The notes below the pieces were generated by a model. It was given only the letters and a program-made list of their open reading frames with translations. It ran no database searches and was not told the origin of the DNA. A program made the translations under genes and the position numbers. DNA of 64,000 bases from Colletes latitarsis (taxonomy: Eukaryota; Arthropoda; Insecta; Hymenoptera; Colletidae): contig NC_135134.1 in NCBI RefSeq assembly GCF_051014445.1, positions 5,175,672-5,239,671 on the forward strand, written 5' to 3'. Of the stretch, positions 11,194 through 24,000 are shown piece by piece (position 1 is the stretch's first letter; every line of letters begins with the position of its first letter).

Positions 11194-12616
11194 GGATAAC
11201 GCATGTTATGTCTAGGTTAAACCTGGGATTTGCCCTCATCAGGGACATACTTTCGCATTTTTAACATACTTCTTGAACAGATCCTCGGTTTTTCTGGTTT
11301 GGATCACGTAGCAATGTGGTACCTCACTGAAACAGTCCATTAAACCTAGTTTCGATCAATATTTTAGAGGATAACGCTTGTTAGGTCTAGATTAGGCCTG
11401 GGATTTGCCCCCATCAGGGTCATACTTTCGCATTTTTCACATACTTGTTGAACAGATCCCTGGCTTATTCTGGTTTGGATCATGTACTAATGTGGTACCA
11501 CACTGAAACAGTCCATTAAATCTGGTTTCGATCAATGTTTTAGAGGATAACGCAAGTTAGGTCTAGGTTAGGCCTGGGATTTTCCTTCATCATACACATA
11601 CTTTCGCATTCCTCACATACTTGTTGAACGGATCCTGGGTTTTTTCAGGTTTGGATCAGGTAGTAATGTGGTACCACACTGAAAAATTCCATTAAACCTG
11701 GCTTCGATGAATATTATAGAGAATAACTCATGTTAGGTCTAGGTTAGGTCTGGGATTTGCTCTCATCAGGCTCGCACTTTCGCATATTTCAAAAAACTTG
11801 ATGGCCAGATCCTGGGGTTTTGCTGGATTGGATCACGTAGTAATGTGGTACCACACTGAAACTGTCCATTAAACCTGGTTTCGATCAATATTTTAGAGGA
11901 TAACGCATGTTATGTCTAGGTTAGGCCTGGGATTTTCCCTCATCAGACACATACTTTCGCATTCTTCACATACTTGTTGAACGGATCCTGGGTTTTTTCT
12001 GGTTTGGATCACGTAGCAATGTGGTACCACACTGAAACAGTCGATTAAACCTGGTCTTGATAAATATTTGAGAGGATGACGCATGTTAGGTCTGGGTTAG
12101 GTCTAGGATTTGCCCTAATCAGGCTCTTAATTTCGCATATTTCTCATACTTCATGGCTAGATCCTGGGCTTTTTCTGGATTGGGTCACGTAGTAATGTGG
12201 TATCACACTGAAACATTCAATTAAACCTAGTTTCGATGAATATTTTAGAGGATAACGCATGTTATGTCTAGGTTAATCCTGGGATTTGCCCTCATCAGGG
12301 ACATACTTTCGCATTTTTAACATACTTGTTGAACAGATCCTCGGTTTTTCTGGTTTGGATCACGTAGTATTGTGGTACCTCACTGAAACAGTCCATTAAA
12401 CCTAGTTTCGATCAATATTTTAGAGGATAACGCTTGTTAGGTCTAGATTAGGCCTGGGATTTGCCCCCATCAGGGTCATACTTTCGCATTTTTCACATAC
12501 TTGTTGAACATATCCCTGGCTTATTCTGGTTTGGATCATGTACTAATGTGGTACCACACTGAAACAGTCCATTAAATCTGGTCTTGATAAACATTTTAGA
12601 GGATAACGCATGTTAG
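11194..12616. repeat. Six-monomer duplication (1056-bp offset)
   Basis: The tract from about 11194 to 11560 matches about 12250 to 12616. Shared rare words are CAGGGACATACTTTCGC, TTTTTAACATACTT, GTGGTACCTCACTG and AACGCTTGTTAGG. Single-base differences, such as CTTCTTGAACAG against CTTGTTGAACAG, separate the copies. Confidence 0.7.
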
Positions 12617-15600
12617 GTCTGGGTTAGGTCTAGGATTTCCCCTCACCAGGCTCATACTTTCGCATATTTCTCATACTTGATGGCCAGATCCTGAGGTTTT
12701 TCTGGATTGGATCACGTAGTAATGTGGTACCACACTGAAACAGTCCATTAAACCTGGTTTCGATCAATATTTTAGAGGATAACGCAAGTTAGGTCTGGGA
12801 TAGGTCCGGGATTTTCCCTCATCAGACACATACTTTCGCATTCTTCAGATACTTGTTGAACGGATCTTGGGTTTTTTCTAGTTTGGATCACGTAGTAATG
12901 TGGTACCACACTGAAAAAGTCCATTAAGCCTGGCTTCGATGAATATTTTAGAGAATAACTCATGTTAGGTCTAGGTTAGGTCTGGGATTTGCTCTCATAA
13001 GGCTCGTACTTTCGCATATTTCAAAAAACTTGATGGCTAGATCCTGGGCGTTTTCTGGATTGGATCACGTAGTAATGTGGTACCACACTGAAACGGTAAA
13101 TTAAACCTGGTTTCGATCAATAGCTTAGAGGATAACGCATGTTAGGTCTAGATTAGGCCTCGCATTTGCCCTCATCAGGGTCATACTTTCGCGTCTTTCA
13201 CATACTTGTTGAACAGATCCCTGGCTTATTCTGGTTTGGATCATGTACTAATGTGGTACCACACTGAAAAAGTCCATTAAATCTGGTCTTGATAAATATT
13301 TTAGAGGATGACGTATGTTAGGTCTGGGTTAGGTCTAAGATTTGCCCTAATCAGGCTCATTATTTCCTATATTTCTCATACTTCATGGCTAGATCCTGGG
13401 CTTTTTCTGGTTTGGATCACGTAGTAATGTGGTACCACACTCAAACAGTCCATTAAACCTGGTCTTGATAAATATTTTAGAGGATGACGCATGTTAGGTC
13501 TGGGTTAGGTCTAGGATTTGCCCTAATCAGGCTCATTATTTCGCATATTTCTCATACTTCATGGCCAGATTCTGGGCTTTTTCTGGTTTGGATCACGTAG
13601 TAATGTGATACCACACTGAAACAGTCCATTAAATCCGGTTTCGATCAATATTTTAGAGGATCACGCATGTTATGTCTAGGTTAGGCCAGGGATTTGCCCT
13701 CATCAGACACATACTTTCGCATTCTACACATACTTGTTGAACAGATCCTGGGTTTTTTCTGGTTTGGATCACGTAGCAATGTGGTACCACACTGAAACAT
13801 TCAATTAAATCTGGTCTTGAAAAGTATTTTAGAGGACAACGCATGTTAGGTCTGGGATAGGTCTGGGATTTGCCCTCATCAGGGTCATACTTTCGCATTT
13901 TTAACATACTTGTTGAACAGATCCTCGGTTTTTCTGGTTTGGATCACGTAGTAATGTGGTACCACACTGAAACAGTCCATTAAACCTAGTTTCGATCATT
14001 AGCTTAGAGGATAACGCAATGTTAGGTCTAGATTAGGCCTGGGATTTGCACTCATCAGGGTCATACTTTCGCGTCTTTCACATACTTGTTGAACAGATCC
14101 CTGGCTTATTCTGGTTTGGATCATGTACTAATGTGGTACCACACTGAAAAAGTCCATTAAATCTGGTCTTGATTAATATTTTAGGGGATAACGCATGTTA
14201 CGTCTGGGTTAGGTCTAGGATTTGCCCTCAGCAGGCTCATACTTTCGCATATTTCTCATACTTGATGGCCAGATCCTGGGCTTTTTCTGGATTGGATCAC
14301 GTAGTAATGTGATACCACACTGAAACAGTCCATTAAATCCGGTTTCGATCAATATTTTAGAGGATCACGCATGTTATGTCTAGGTTAGGCCAGGGATTTG
14401 CCCTCATCAGACACATACTTTCGCATTCTCCACATACTTGTTGAACAGATCCTGGGTTTTTTCTGTTTTGGATCACGTAGTAATGTGGTACCACACTGAG
14501 ACATTCAATTAAATCTGGTCTTGATAAATATTTTAGAGGATAACGCAAGTTATGTCTGGGATAGGTCTGGGATTTGCCCTCATCAGGCTCATAGTTTCGC
14601 GTTTTTCATATACTTGTTGAACAGATTCTGGCCTTTTTCTGGATTGGATCTCGTAGTAATGTGGTACCACACTGAAACAGTACATTAAACCTGGTTTCGA
14701 TCAATATTTTAGAGGATAACGCAAGTTATGTCTGGGATAGGTCCGGGATTTTCCCTCATCAGACACATACTTTCGCATTCTTCAGATACTTGTTGAACGG
14801 ATCCTGGGTTTTTTCTGGTTTGGATCACGTAGTAATGTGGTACCACACTGAAAAAGTCCATTAAACCTGGCTTCGATGAATATTTTAGAGAATAACTCAT
14901 GTTAGGTCTAGGTTAGGTCTGGGATTTGCTCTCATAAGGCTCGTACTTTCGCATATTTCAAAAAACTTGATGGCCAGATCCTGGGGTTTTTCTGGATTGC
15001 ATCACGTAGTAATGTGGTACCAAACTGAAACTGTCCATTAAACCTGGTTTCGAGCAATATTTTAGAGGATAACGCATGTTATGTCTAGGATAGGCCTGGG
15101 ATTTTCCCTCATCAGACACATACTTTCGCATTCTTCACATACTTGTTGAACGGATCCTGGGTTTTTTCTGGTTTGGATCACGTAGCAATGTGGTACCACA
15201 CTTGAACAGTCGATTAAACCTGGTCTTGATAAATATTTTAGAGGATGACGCATGTGAGGTCTGGGTTAGGTCTAGGATTTGCCCTAATCAGGCTCATAAT
15301 TTCGCATATTTCTCATACTTCATGGCTAGATCCTGGGCGTTTTCTGGATTGGATCACGTAGTAATGTGGTACCACACTGAAACGGTAAATTAAACCTGGT
15401 CTCGATCAATATTTTAGAGGATAACGCAAGTTAGGTCTGGGATAGGTCCGGGATTTGCCCTCATCAGGGTCATATTTTCGCATTTTTCACATACTTGTTG
15501 AACAGATCCCTGCCTTTTTCTGGTTTGGATCACGTAGTAGTGTGGAACCACACTGAAACAGTCCATTAAACCTGGTTTCGATCAATATTTTAGAGGATAA

Positions 15601-18253
15601 CGCATGTTATGTCTGGGATAGGTATGGGATTTCCCCTCATCAGGCTCATAGTTTCGCGTTTTTCACATTCTTGTTGAACAGATTCTGGCCTTTTTCTGGT
15701 TTGGATCCCGTAGTAATGTGGTACCACACTGAAACAGTCCATTAAACCTGGTTTCGATGAATATTTTAGAGGATAACTCATGTTAGGTCTAGGTTTGGTC
15801 TGGGATTTGCTCTCATCAGGCTCGAACTTTCGCATATTTCTCATACATGATGGCCAGATTATGGCCTTTTTCTGGTTCGGATCCCGTTGTAATGTGGTAC
15901 CACACTGAAACAGTCCATTAAACCTGGTTTCGATGAATATTTTAGAGGATAACGCATGTTATGTCTAGGTTGGGCCTGAGATTTGCCCTCATCAGACACA
16001 TACTTTCGCATTCTCCACATACTTGTTGAACAGATCCTGGCTTTTTTCTGGTTTGGATCACGTAGGAATGTGGTACCACACTGAAACATTCAATTAAATC
16101 TGGTCTTGATAAATATTTTGGAGGATAACGCATGTTATGTCTAGGTTAAACCTGGGATTTGCCCTCATCAGGGCCATATTTTCGCGTTTTTCACATACTT
16201 GTTGTACAGATCCCTGTCTTATTCTGGTTTGGATCATGTACTAATGTGGTACCACACTGAAACAGTCCATTAAATCTGGACTTGATAAATATTTTAGAGG
16301 ATAACGCTGAGTTAGGTCCGGGTTAGGTCTAGGATTACCCCTCAGCAGGCTCATACTTGCGAATGTTTCTCATACTTGATGGCCATATCCTGGGCTTTTT
16401 CTAGATTGGATCACGTAGTAATGTGGTACCACACTGAAACAGTCCATTAAACCTGGTTTCGATCAATATTTTAGAGGATAACGCAAGTTAGGTCTAGGTT
16501 AGGCCTGGGATTTTCCTTCATCAGACACATACTATCGCATTCTTCACATACTTGTTGAACAGATCCTGGGTTTTTTCAGGTTTGGATCACGTAGTAATGT
16601 GGTACCACACTGAAAAAGTCCATTAAACCTGGCTTCGATGAATATTTTAGAGAATAACTCATGTTAGGTCTAGGTTAGGTCTGGGATTTGCTCTTATCAG
16701 GCTCGTACTTTCGCATATTTCTCATACTTCATGCCCAGATCCTGGGGTTTTTCTGGATTGGATCACATAGTAATGTGGTACCACACTGAAATAGTCCATT
16801 AAACCTGGTTTCGATCAAAATTTTAGAGAATAACGCAAGTTAGGTCTAGGTTAGGCCTGGGATTTTCCTTTATCAGACACATACTTTCGCATTCTTCACA
16901 TACTTGTTGAACAGATCCTGGGTTTTTTCTGGTCTGGATCACGTAGTAATGTGGTACCACACTGAGAAAGTCCATTAAACCTGCTTCGATGAATATTTCG
17001 GAGAATAACTCATGTTAGGTCTAGGTTAGGTCTGGGATTTGCTCTCATCAGGCTCGTACTTTCGCATATTTCTCATACTTGATGGCCAGATTCTGGGCTT
17101 TTTCTGGTTTGGATCACGTAGTAATGTGGTACCACACTGAAACAGTCGATTAAAACAGGTTTCGGTCAATATTTTAGATGATAACGCAAGTTATGTCTGG
17201 GATAGGTCTGGGATTTGCCCTCGTCAGGCTCATACTTTCGCATTCTTCACAAACTAGTTGTACAGATCCTGGGTTTTATTCTGGTTTGGATCACGTAGTA
17301 ATGTGAAACCACACTGAAACAGTCGATTAAACCTGGTTTCGATCAATGATTTTGAGGGTAACGCTTGTTAGGTCTGGGATAGGTCTGGGATTTGCCCTCG
17401 TCAGGCTCATACTTTCGCATTCTCCACATACTTGTTGACCAGATCCTGGGTTTATTCTGGTTCGGATCACGTAGTAATGTGGTACCACACTGAAACAGTC
17501 CATTAAACCTGGTTTCGATCAATATTTTACAGGATAACGCATGTTATGACTAGGTTGGGCCTGGGATTTGCCCACATCAGACACATACTTACGCATTCTC
17601 CACATACTTGTTAAACAGATCCTGGGTTTTGTCTGGTTTGGATCACGTAGTAATGTGGTACCACACTGAAACAGTCCATTAAACCTGGTGTCGATCAATA
17701 TTTTAAAGGATAACGCATGTTATGTCTGGGATAGGTCTGGGATTTCCCCTCATCAGGCTCATAGTTTCGCGTTTTTCGCATACTTGTTGAACAGATTCTG
17801 GCCTCTTTCTGGTTTGGGTCACGTAGTAATGTGGTACCACACTGAAACATTCAATTAAATTTGGTCTTGATAAATATTTTAGAGGATAACGCATGTTAGG
17901 TCTTTGTTAGGCCTGGGATTTTCCCTCATCAGACACATACTTTCGCATTCTCCACATACCTGTTGAACGGATCCTGGGTTTTTTCTGGTTTGGATCACGT
18001 AGTAAGGCGGTACCACACTGAAACATTCAATTAAACCTGGTTTCGATCAATATTTTTGAGGATAACGCATGTTAGGTCTGGGTTAGGTCTGGGATATGCC
18101 CTAATCAGGCTCATAATTTCGCATATTTCTCAAACTCCATGGCTAGATCCTGGGCTTTTTCCGGATTGGATCACGTAGTAATGTGGTACCACACTGAAAC
18201 AGTCCATTAAACCTGGTTTCGATCAATAATTTAGAGGATAACGCATGTTATGG

Positions 18254-18263
18254 TTAGGTTAGG
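18254..18263 (+). repeat. Perfect TTAGGTTAGG dimer inside a monomer
   Basis: In a subset of monomers the 11-bp pair has collapsed to GGTTAGGTTAGGCC, giving two directly adjacent TTAGG units. The same variant recurs in the 22.8-25.0 kb, 28.0-29.2 kb and 42.1-42.8 kb stretches, so it travels with particular higher-order haplotypes. Two units are too few to call telomeric sequence. Confidence 0.7.
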
Positions 18264-19372
18264 CCTGGGATATGCCATCATCAGACACATACTTTCGCAT
18301 TCTCCACATACTTGGTGAACAGATCCTGGGTTTTTTCTGGTTTGGATCACGTAGTAATGTGGTACCATACTGAAACAGTCCATTAAACCTGGTTTCGATC
18401 AATATTTTAGAGGATAACGCATGTTATGACTAGGTTGGGCCTGGGATTTGCCCACATCAGAAACATACTTACGCATTCTCCACATACTTGTTAAACAGAT
18501 CCTGGGTTTTGTCTGGTTTGGATCACGTAGTAATGCGGTACCACACTGAAACAGTCGATTAAACCTGGGTTCGATTAATATTTTTGAGGATAACGCATGT
18601 TAGGTCTTTGTTAGGCCTGGGATTTTCCCTCGTCAGACACATACTTTCGCATTCTCCACATACTTATTGAAAGGATCCTGGGTTTTTTCTGGTTTGGATC
18701 AGGTAGTAATGTGGTACCACACTGAAACAGTCCATTAAACATGGTTTCGATCAATATTTTAGAGGATAACGCATGTTATGTCTGAGATAGGTCAGGGATT
18801 TGTCCTCATCAGGCTCATAGTTTCGCGTTTTTCGCATACTTGTTGAACAGATTCTGGCCTTTTTCTGGTTTGGGTCACGCAGTAATGTGGTACCACACTG
18901 AAACAATCAATTAAATCTGGTCTTGATAAATATTTTGGAGGATAACGCATGTTAGGTCTGGGTTAGGTCTAGGATTTGCCCTCAGCGGGCTCATACTTTC
19001 GCATATTTCTCATACTTGATGGCTAGAACCTGGGCTTTTTCGGGATTGGATCACGTAGTAATGTGGTATCACACTGAAACATTCAATTAAACCTAGTTTC
19101 GATGAATATTTTAGAGGATAACGCATGTTATGTCTAGGTTAAACCTGGGATTTGCCCTCATCAGGGTCATAGTTTCGCGTTTTTCACATACTTGTTGAAC
19201 AGATCCCTGGCTTTTTCTGGTTTGGATCACGCAGTAATGTGGTTCCACACTGAAACAGTCGATTAAAACAGGTTTCGGTCAATATTTTAGATGATAACGC
19301 AAGTTATGTCTGGGATAGGTCTGGGATTTGCCCTCGACAGGCTCATACTTTCGCATTCTTCACATACTTGTT

Positions 19373-19429
19373 GAACAGATCCCAGGCTTTTTCTGGTTTG
19401 GATCACGTAGGTCTGGGTTAGGTCTGGTG
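19373..19429 (+). repeat. 57-bp insertion making a 233-bp aberrant monomer
   Basis: Aligned with sister monomers at 21106 and 26213, this monomer holds 57 extra bases. After a normal tail and GGATCACGTAG the sequence jumps to GTCTGGGTTAGGTCTGGTG, a piece of the internal 11-bp repeat region. It then returns to GTACGGATCCTGGG and repeats the tail and GGATCACGTAGTAATG. The result is a duplicated tail with a 19-bp filler from another phase of the monomer. It is the only large length change I found in the window. Template switching or slipped repair would give this structure. Confidence 0.8.
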
Positions 19430-20198
19430 GTACGGATCCTGGGTTTTTTCTGGTTTGGATCACGTAGTAATGTGGTACCACACTGAAACAGTCGATTAAA
19501 CCTGGTCTTGATAAATATTTTAGAGGATAACGCATGTTAGGTCTGGGTTAGGTCTAGGATTTGCCCTAGTCAGGCTCCTAATTTCGCATATTTCTCATAC
19601 TTCATGGCTAGATCCTCGGCTTTTTCTGGATTGGATCACGTAGTAATGTGGTACCACACTGAAACAGTAAATTAAACCTGGTTTCGATCAATATTTTAGA
19701 GGATAACGCAAGTTAGGTCTGGGATAGGTCCGGGATTTGCCCTCGTCAGGCTCATACTTTCGCATTTTTCAAATACTTGTTGAACAGATCCTGGGTTTTT
19801 TCTGGTTTGGATCACGTAGTAATGTGGTACCACAGTGAAACAGTCCATTAAACCTGGTTTCGATCAATAATTTAGAGGATAACGCATGTTATGTCTGGGA
19901 TAGGTCTGGGATTTGCCCTCGTCAGGCTCATACTTTCGCATTCTCCACATACTTGTTGACCAGATCCTGGGTTTATTCTGGTTCGGATCACGTAGTAATG
20001 TGGTACCACACTGAAACAGTCCATTAAACCTGGTTTCGATCAATATTTTAGAGGATAACGCATGTTATGACTAGGTTGGGCCTGGGATTTGCCCACATCA
20101 GACACATACTTACGCATTCTCCACATACTTGTTAAACAGATCCTGGGTTTTGTCTGGTTTGGATCACGTAGTAATGTGGTACCACACTGAAACAGTCC

Positions 20199-20589
20199 AT
20201 TAAACCTGGTTTCGATCAATATTTTAGAGGATAACGCATGTTATGTCTAGTTTAGGCCGGGGATTTGCCCTCATCAGACACATATTTTCGCGTTCTACAC
20301 ATACCTGTTAATCAGATCCTGGGTATTTTTCTGGTTTGGATCAGGTAGTAATGTGGTACCACACTGAAACAGTCGATTAAACCTGGGTTCGATCAATATT
20401 TTTGAGGATAACGCATGTTAGGTCTTTGTTAGGCCTGGGATTTTCCCTCATCAGACACATACTTTCGCATTCTCCACATACTTGTTGAACGGATCCTGGG
20501 TTTTTTCTGGTTTGGATCACGTAGTAAGGCGGTACCACACTGAAACATTCAATTAAACCTGGTTTCGATCAATATTTTTGAGGATAACG
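20199..20589. repeat. Dispersed haplotype X, copy 2
   Basis: Same order of rare variants as at 600-990, at an offset of about 19599 bp. It lies within a longer match to the 42-kb region (20075-20725 against 42091-42741), where only isolated differences such as CACTGAAACAG against CACTGAAAGAG are seen. Confidence 0.8.
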
Positions 20590-21074
20590 CATGTTAGGTC
20601 TCGGTTAGGTCTAGGATTTGCCCTAATCAGGCTCATAATTTCGCATATTTCTCAAACTCCATGGCTAGATCCTGGGCTTTTTCTGGATTGGATCACGTAG
20701 TAATGTGGTACCACACTGAAACAGTAAATTAAACCTGGTTTCGATCAATATTTTAGAGGATAACGCATGTTTGGTCTGGGATAGGTCTGGGATTTGCCCC
20801 CTTCAGGCTCATATTTTCGCGTTTTTCACATACCTGTTGAACAGATTCTGGGTTTCTTCTGGTTTGGATCACGTAGTAATGTGGTTCCACACTGAAACAG
20901 TCCATTAAACCAGGTTTCGATCAATATTTTAGAGAATAAAGCATGTTAGGTCTTGGTTAGGGCTGGGATTTGGTCTCATCAGGCTCGTACTTTCGCATAT
21001 TTCACATAGTTGATGGCCAGATTCTGGGCTGTTTCTGGTTTGGATCTCGTAGTAATGCGGTACCAGAACTGAAA

Positions 21075-24000
21075 CAGTCGATTAGAACAGGTTTCGGTCA
21101 ATATTTTAGATGATAACGCAAGTTATGTCTGGGATAGGTCTGGGATTTGCCCTCGACAGGCTCATACTTTCGCATTCTTCACATACTAGTTGTACGGATC
21201 CTGGGTTTTTTCTGGTTTGGATCACGTAGTAATGTGGTACCACACTGAAACAGTCGATTAAACCTGGTCTTGATAAATATTTTAGAGGATAACGCATGTT
21301 AGGTCTGGGTTAGGTCTAGGATTTGCCCTAGTCAGGCTCCTAATTTCGCATATTTCTCATACTTCATGTCTAGATCCTCGGCTTTTTCTGGATTGGATCA
21401 CGTAGTAATGTGGTACCACACTGAAACAGTAAATTAAACCTGGTTTCGATCAATATTTTAGATGATAACGCAAGTTAGGTCTGGGATAGGTGCGGGATTT
21501 GCCCTCGTCAGGCTCATACTTTCGCATTTTTCACATACTTGTTGAACAGATCCTGGGTTTTTTCTGGTTTGGATCACGTAGTAATGTGGTACCACACTGA
21601 AACATTCAATTAAATCTGGTCTTGATAAATATTTTAGAGAATAACTCATGTTAGGTCTAGGTTTGGTCTGGGATTTGCTCTCATCAGGCTCGAACTTTCG
21701 CATATTTCTCATACATGATGGCCAGATTATGGCCTTTTTCTGGTTCGGATCCCGTTGTAATGTGGTACCACACTGAAACAGTCCATTAAACCTGGTTTCG
21801 ATGAATATTTTAGAGGATAACGCATGTTATGTCTAGGTTAGGCCTGGGATTTGCCCTCATCAGACACATACTTTCGCATTCTCCACATACTTGTTGAACA
21901 GATCCTGGGTTTTTTCAGGTTTGGATCACGTAGTAATGTGGTACCACACTGTAACATTCAATTAAATCTTGTCTTGATAAACATTTTAGAGGATAGCGGA
22001 TGCTAGGTCTGGGTTAGGTCTAGGATTTGCCCTCAGCGGGCTCATATTTTCGCATTCTCCACATACTTGTTGACCAGATCCTGGGTTTTTTCTGGTTTGG
22101 ATCACGTAGTAATGTGGTACCACACTGAAACAGTCCATTAAACCTGGTTTCGATCAATAATTTAGAGTATAACGCATGTTATGTCTGGGATAGGTCTGGG
22201 ATTTGCCCTCGTCAGGCTCATACTTTCGCATTCTCCACATACTTGTTGACCAGATCCTGGGTTTATTCTGGTTCGGATCACGTAGTAATGTGGTACCACA
22301 CTGAAACAGTCCATTAAACCTGGTTTCGATCAATATTTTAGAGGATAACGCATGTTCTGACTAGGTTGGGCCTGGGATTTGCCCACATCAGACACATACT
22401 TACGCATTCTCCACATACTTGTTAAACAGATCCTGGGTTTTGTCTGGTTTGGATCACGTAGTAATGTGGTACCACACTGAAACCGTCCATTAAACCTGGT
22501 TTCGATCAATATTTTAGAGGATAACGCATGTTATGTCTAGTTTAGGCCGGGGATTTGCCCTCATCAGACACATATTTTCGCGTTCTACACATACCTGTTA
22601 ATCAGATCCTGGGTATTTTTCTGGTTTGAACCAGGTAGTAATGTGGTACCACACTGAAACAGTCGATTAAACCTGGATTCGATCAATATTTTTGAGGTTA
22701 ACGCATGTTAGGTCTGGGTTAGGTCTAGGATTTGCCCTAATCAGGCTCATAATTTCGCATATTTCTCAAACTCCATGGCTAGATCCTGGGCTTTTTCTGG
22801 ATTGGATCACGTAGTAATGTGGTACCACACTGAAACATTCAATTAAACCTGGTTTCGATCAATAATTTAGAGGATAACGCATGTTATGGTTAGGTTAGGC
22901 CTGGGATTTGCCATCATCAGACACAAACTTTCGCATTCTCCACATACTTGTTGAACGGATCCTGGGTTTTTTCTGGTTTGGATCACGTAGTAACGCGGTA
23001 CCACACTGAAACATTCAATTAAACCTGGTTTCGATCAATATTTTTGAGGATAACGCATGTTAGGTCTGGGTTAGGTCTAGGATTTGCCCTAATCAGGCTC
23101 ATAATTTCGCATATTTCTCAAACTCCATGGCTAGATCCTGGGCTTTTTCTGGATTGGATCACGTAGTAATGTGGTACCACACTGAAACATTCAATTAAAC
23201 CTGGTTTCGATCAATAATTTAGAGGATAACGCATGTTATGGTTAGGTTAGGCCTGGGATTTGCCATCATCAGACACATACTTTCGCATTCTCCACATACT
23301 TGTTGAACAGATCCTGGGTTTTTTCTGGTTTGGATCACGTAGTAATGTGGTACCATACTGAAACAGTCCATTAAACCTGGTTTCGATCAATATTTTAGAG
23401 GATAACGCATGTTAGGTCTGGGATAGGTCTGGGATTTGCCCTCTTCAGGCTCATATTTTCGCGTTTTTCACACACTTGTTGAACAGATCCTGGGTTTTGT
23501 CTGGTTTGGATCACGTAGTAATGTGGTACCACACTGAAACAGTCGATTAAACCTGGGTTCGATCAATATTTTTGAGGATAACGCATGTTAGGTCTTTGTT
23601 AGGCCTGGGATTTTCCCTCATCAGACACATACTTTCGCATTCTCCACATACTTATTGAACGGAGCCTGGGTTTTTTCTGGTTTGGATCACGTAGTAAGGC
23701 GGCACCACACTGAAACAGTCCATTAAACCTGGTTTCGATCAATATTTTAGAGGATAACGCATGTTATGTCTAGTTTAGGCCGGGGATTTCCCCTCATCAG
23801 GCTCATAGTTTCGAGTTTTTCGCATACTTGTTGAACAGATTCCGGCCTTTTTCCGGTTTGGGTCACGCAGTAATGTGGTACCACACTGAAACATTCAATT
23901 AAAACTGGTCTCGATAAATATTTTAGAGGATAACGCATGTTAGGTCAGGGTTAGGTCTAGGATTTGCCCTCAGCGGGCTCATACTTTCGCATATTTCACA

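Larger units (their letters stand above)
9001..19255. repeat. Satellite block, mixed monomers with small local duplications
   Basis: About 58 monomers of both tail types with much point variation. Higher-order structure is weak and local: near-identical adjacent monomers at 10812-11163, a 6-monomer offset between 11194-11560 and 12250-12616, a 4-monomer offset between about 13606 and 14310, and an 11-monomer offset between 12772-13035 and 14709-14972. Slightly aberrant monomers with 1-bp or short indels occur, such as AACGCAATGTTAGG near 14016 and AACGCTGAGTTAGG near 16304. Beyond 17.7 kb, haplotypes typical of the next domain begin to appear, such as AAGGCGG at 18005 and CTCAAACTCCATGG at 18129. 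Confidence 0.85.
19256..21074. repeat. Higher-order unit U0 (10 monomers plus 57 bp)
   Basis: First of six consecutive stretches that start with a monomer carrying the rare word CCCTCGACAGG (here at 19331). The distance to the next marker is 1819 bp, which is ten monomers plus a 57-bp insertion in the first. Its second half (about 20075-20725) holds haplotype X and matches 42091-42741 at an offset of 22016 bp. Its last part (about 20775-21065) matches about 44200-44490. Confidence 0.8.

Noticed and set aside
18254..18263. Interstitial telomere tract
   Set aside because: Only two adjacent TTAGG units occur, inside an otherwise normal monomer. A telomere tract would have many.
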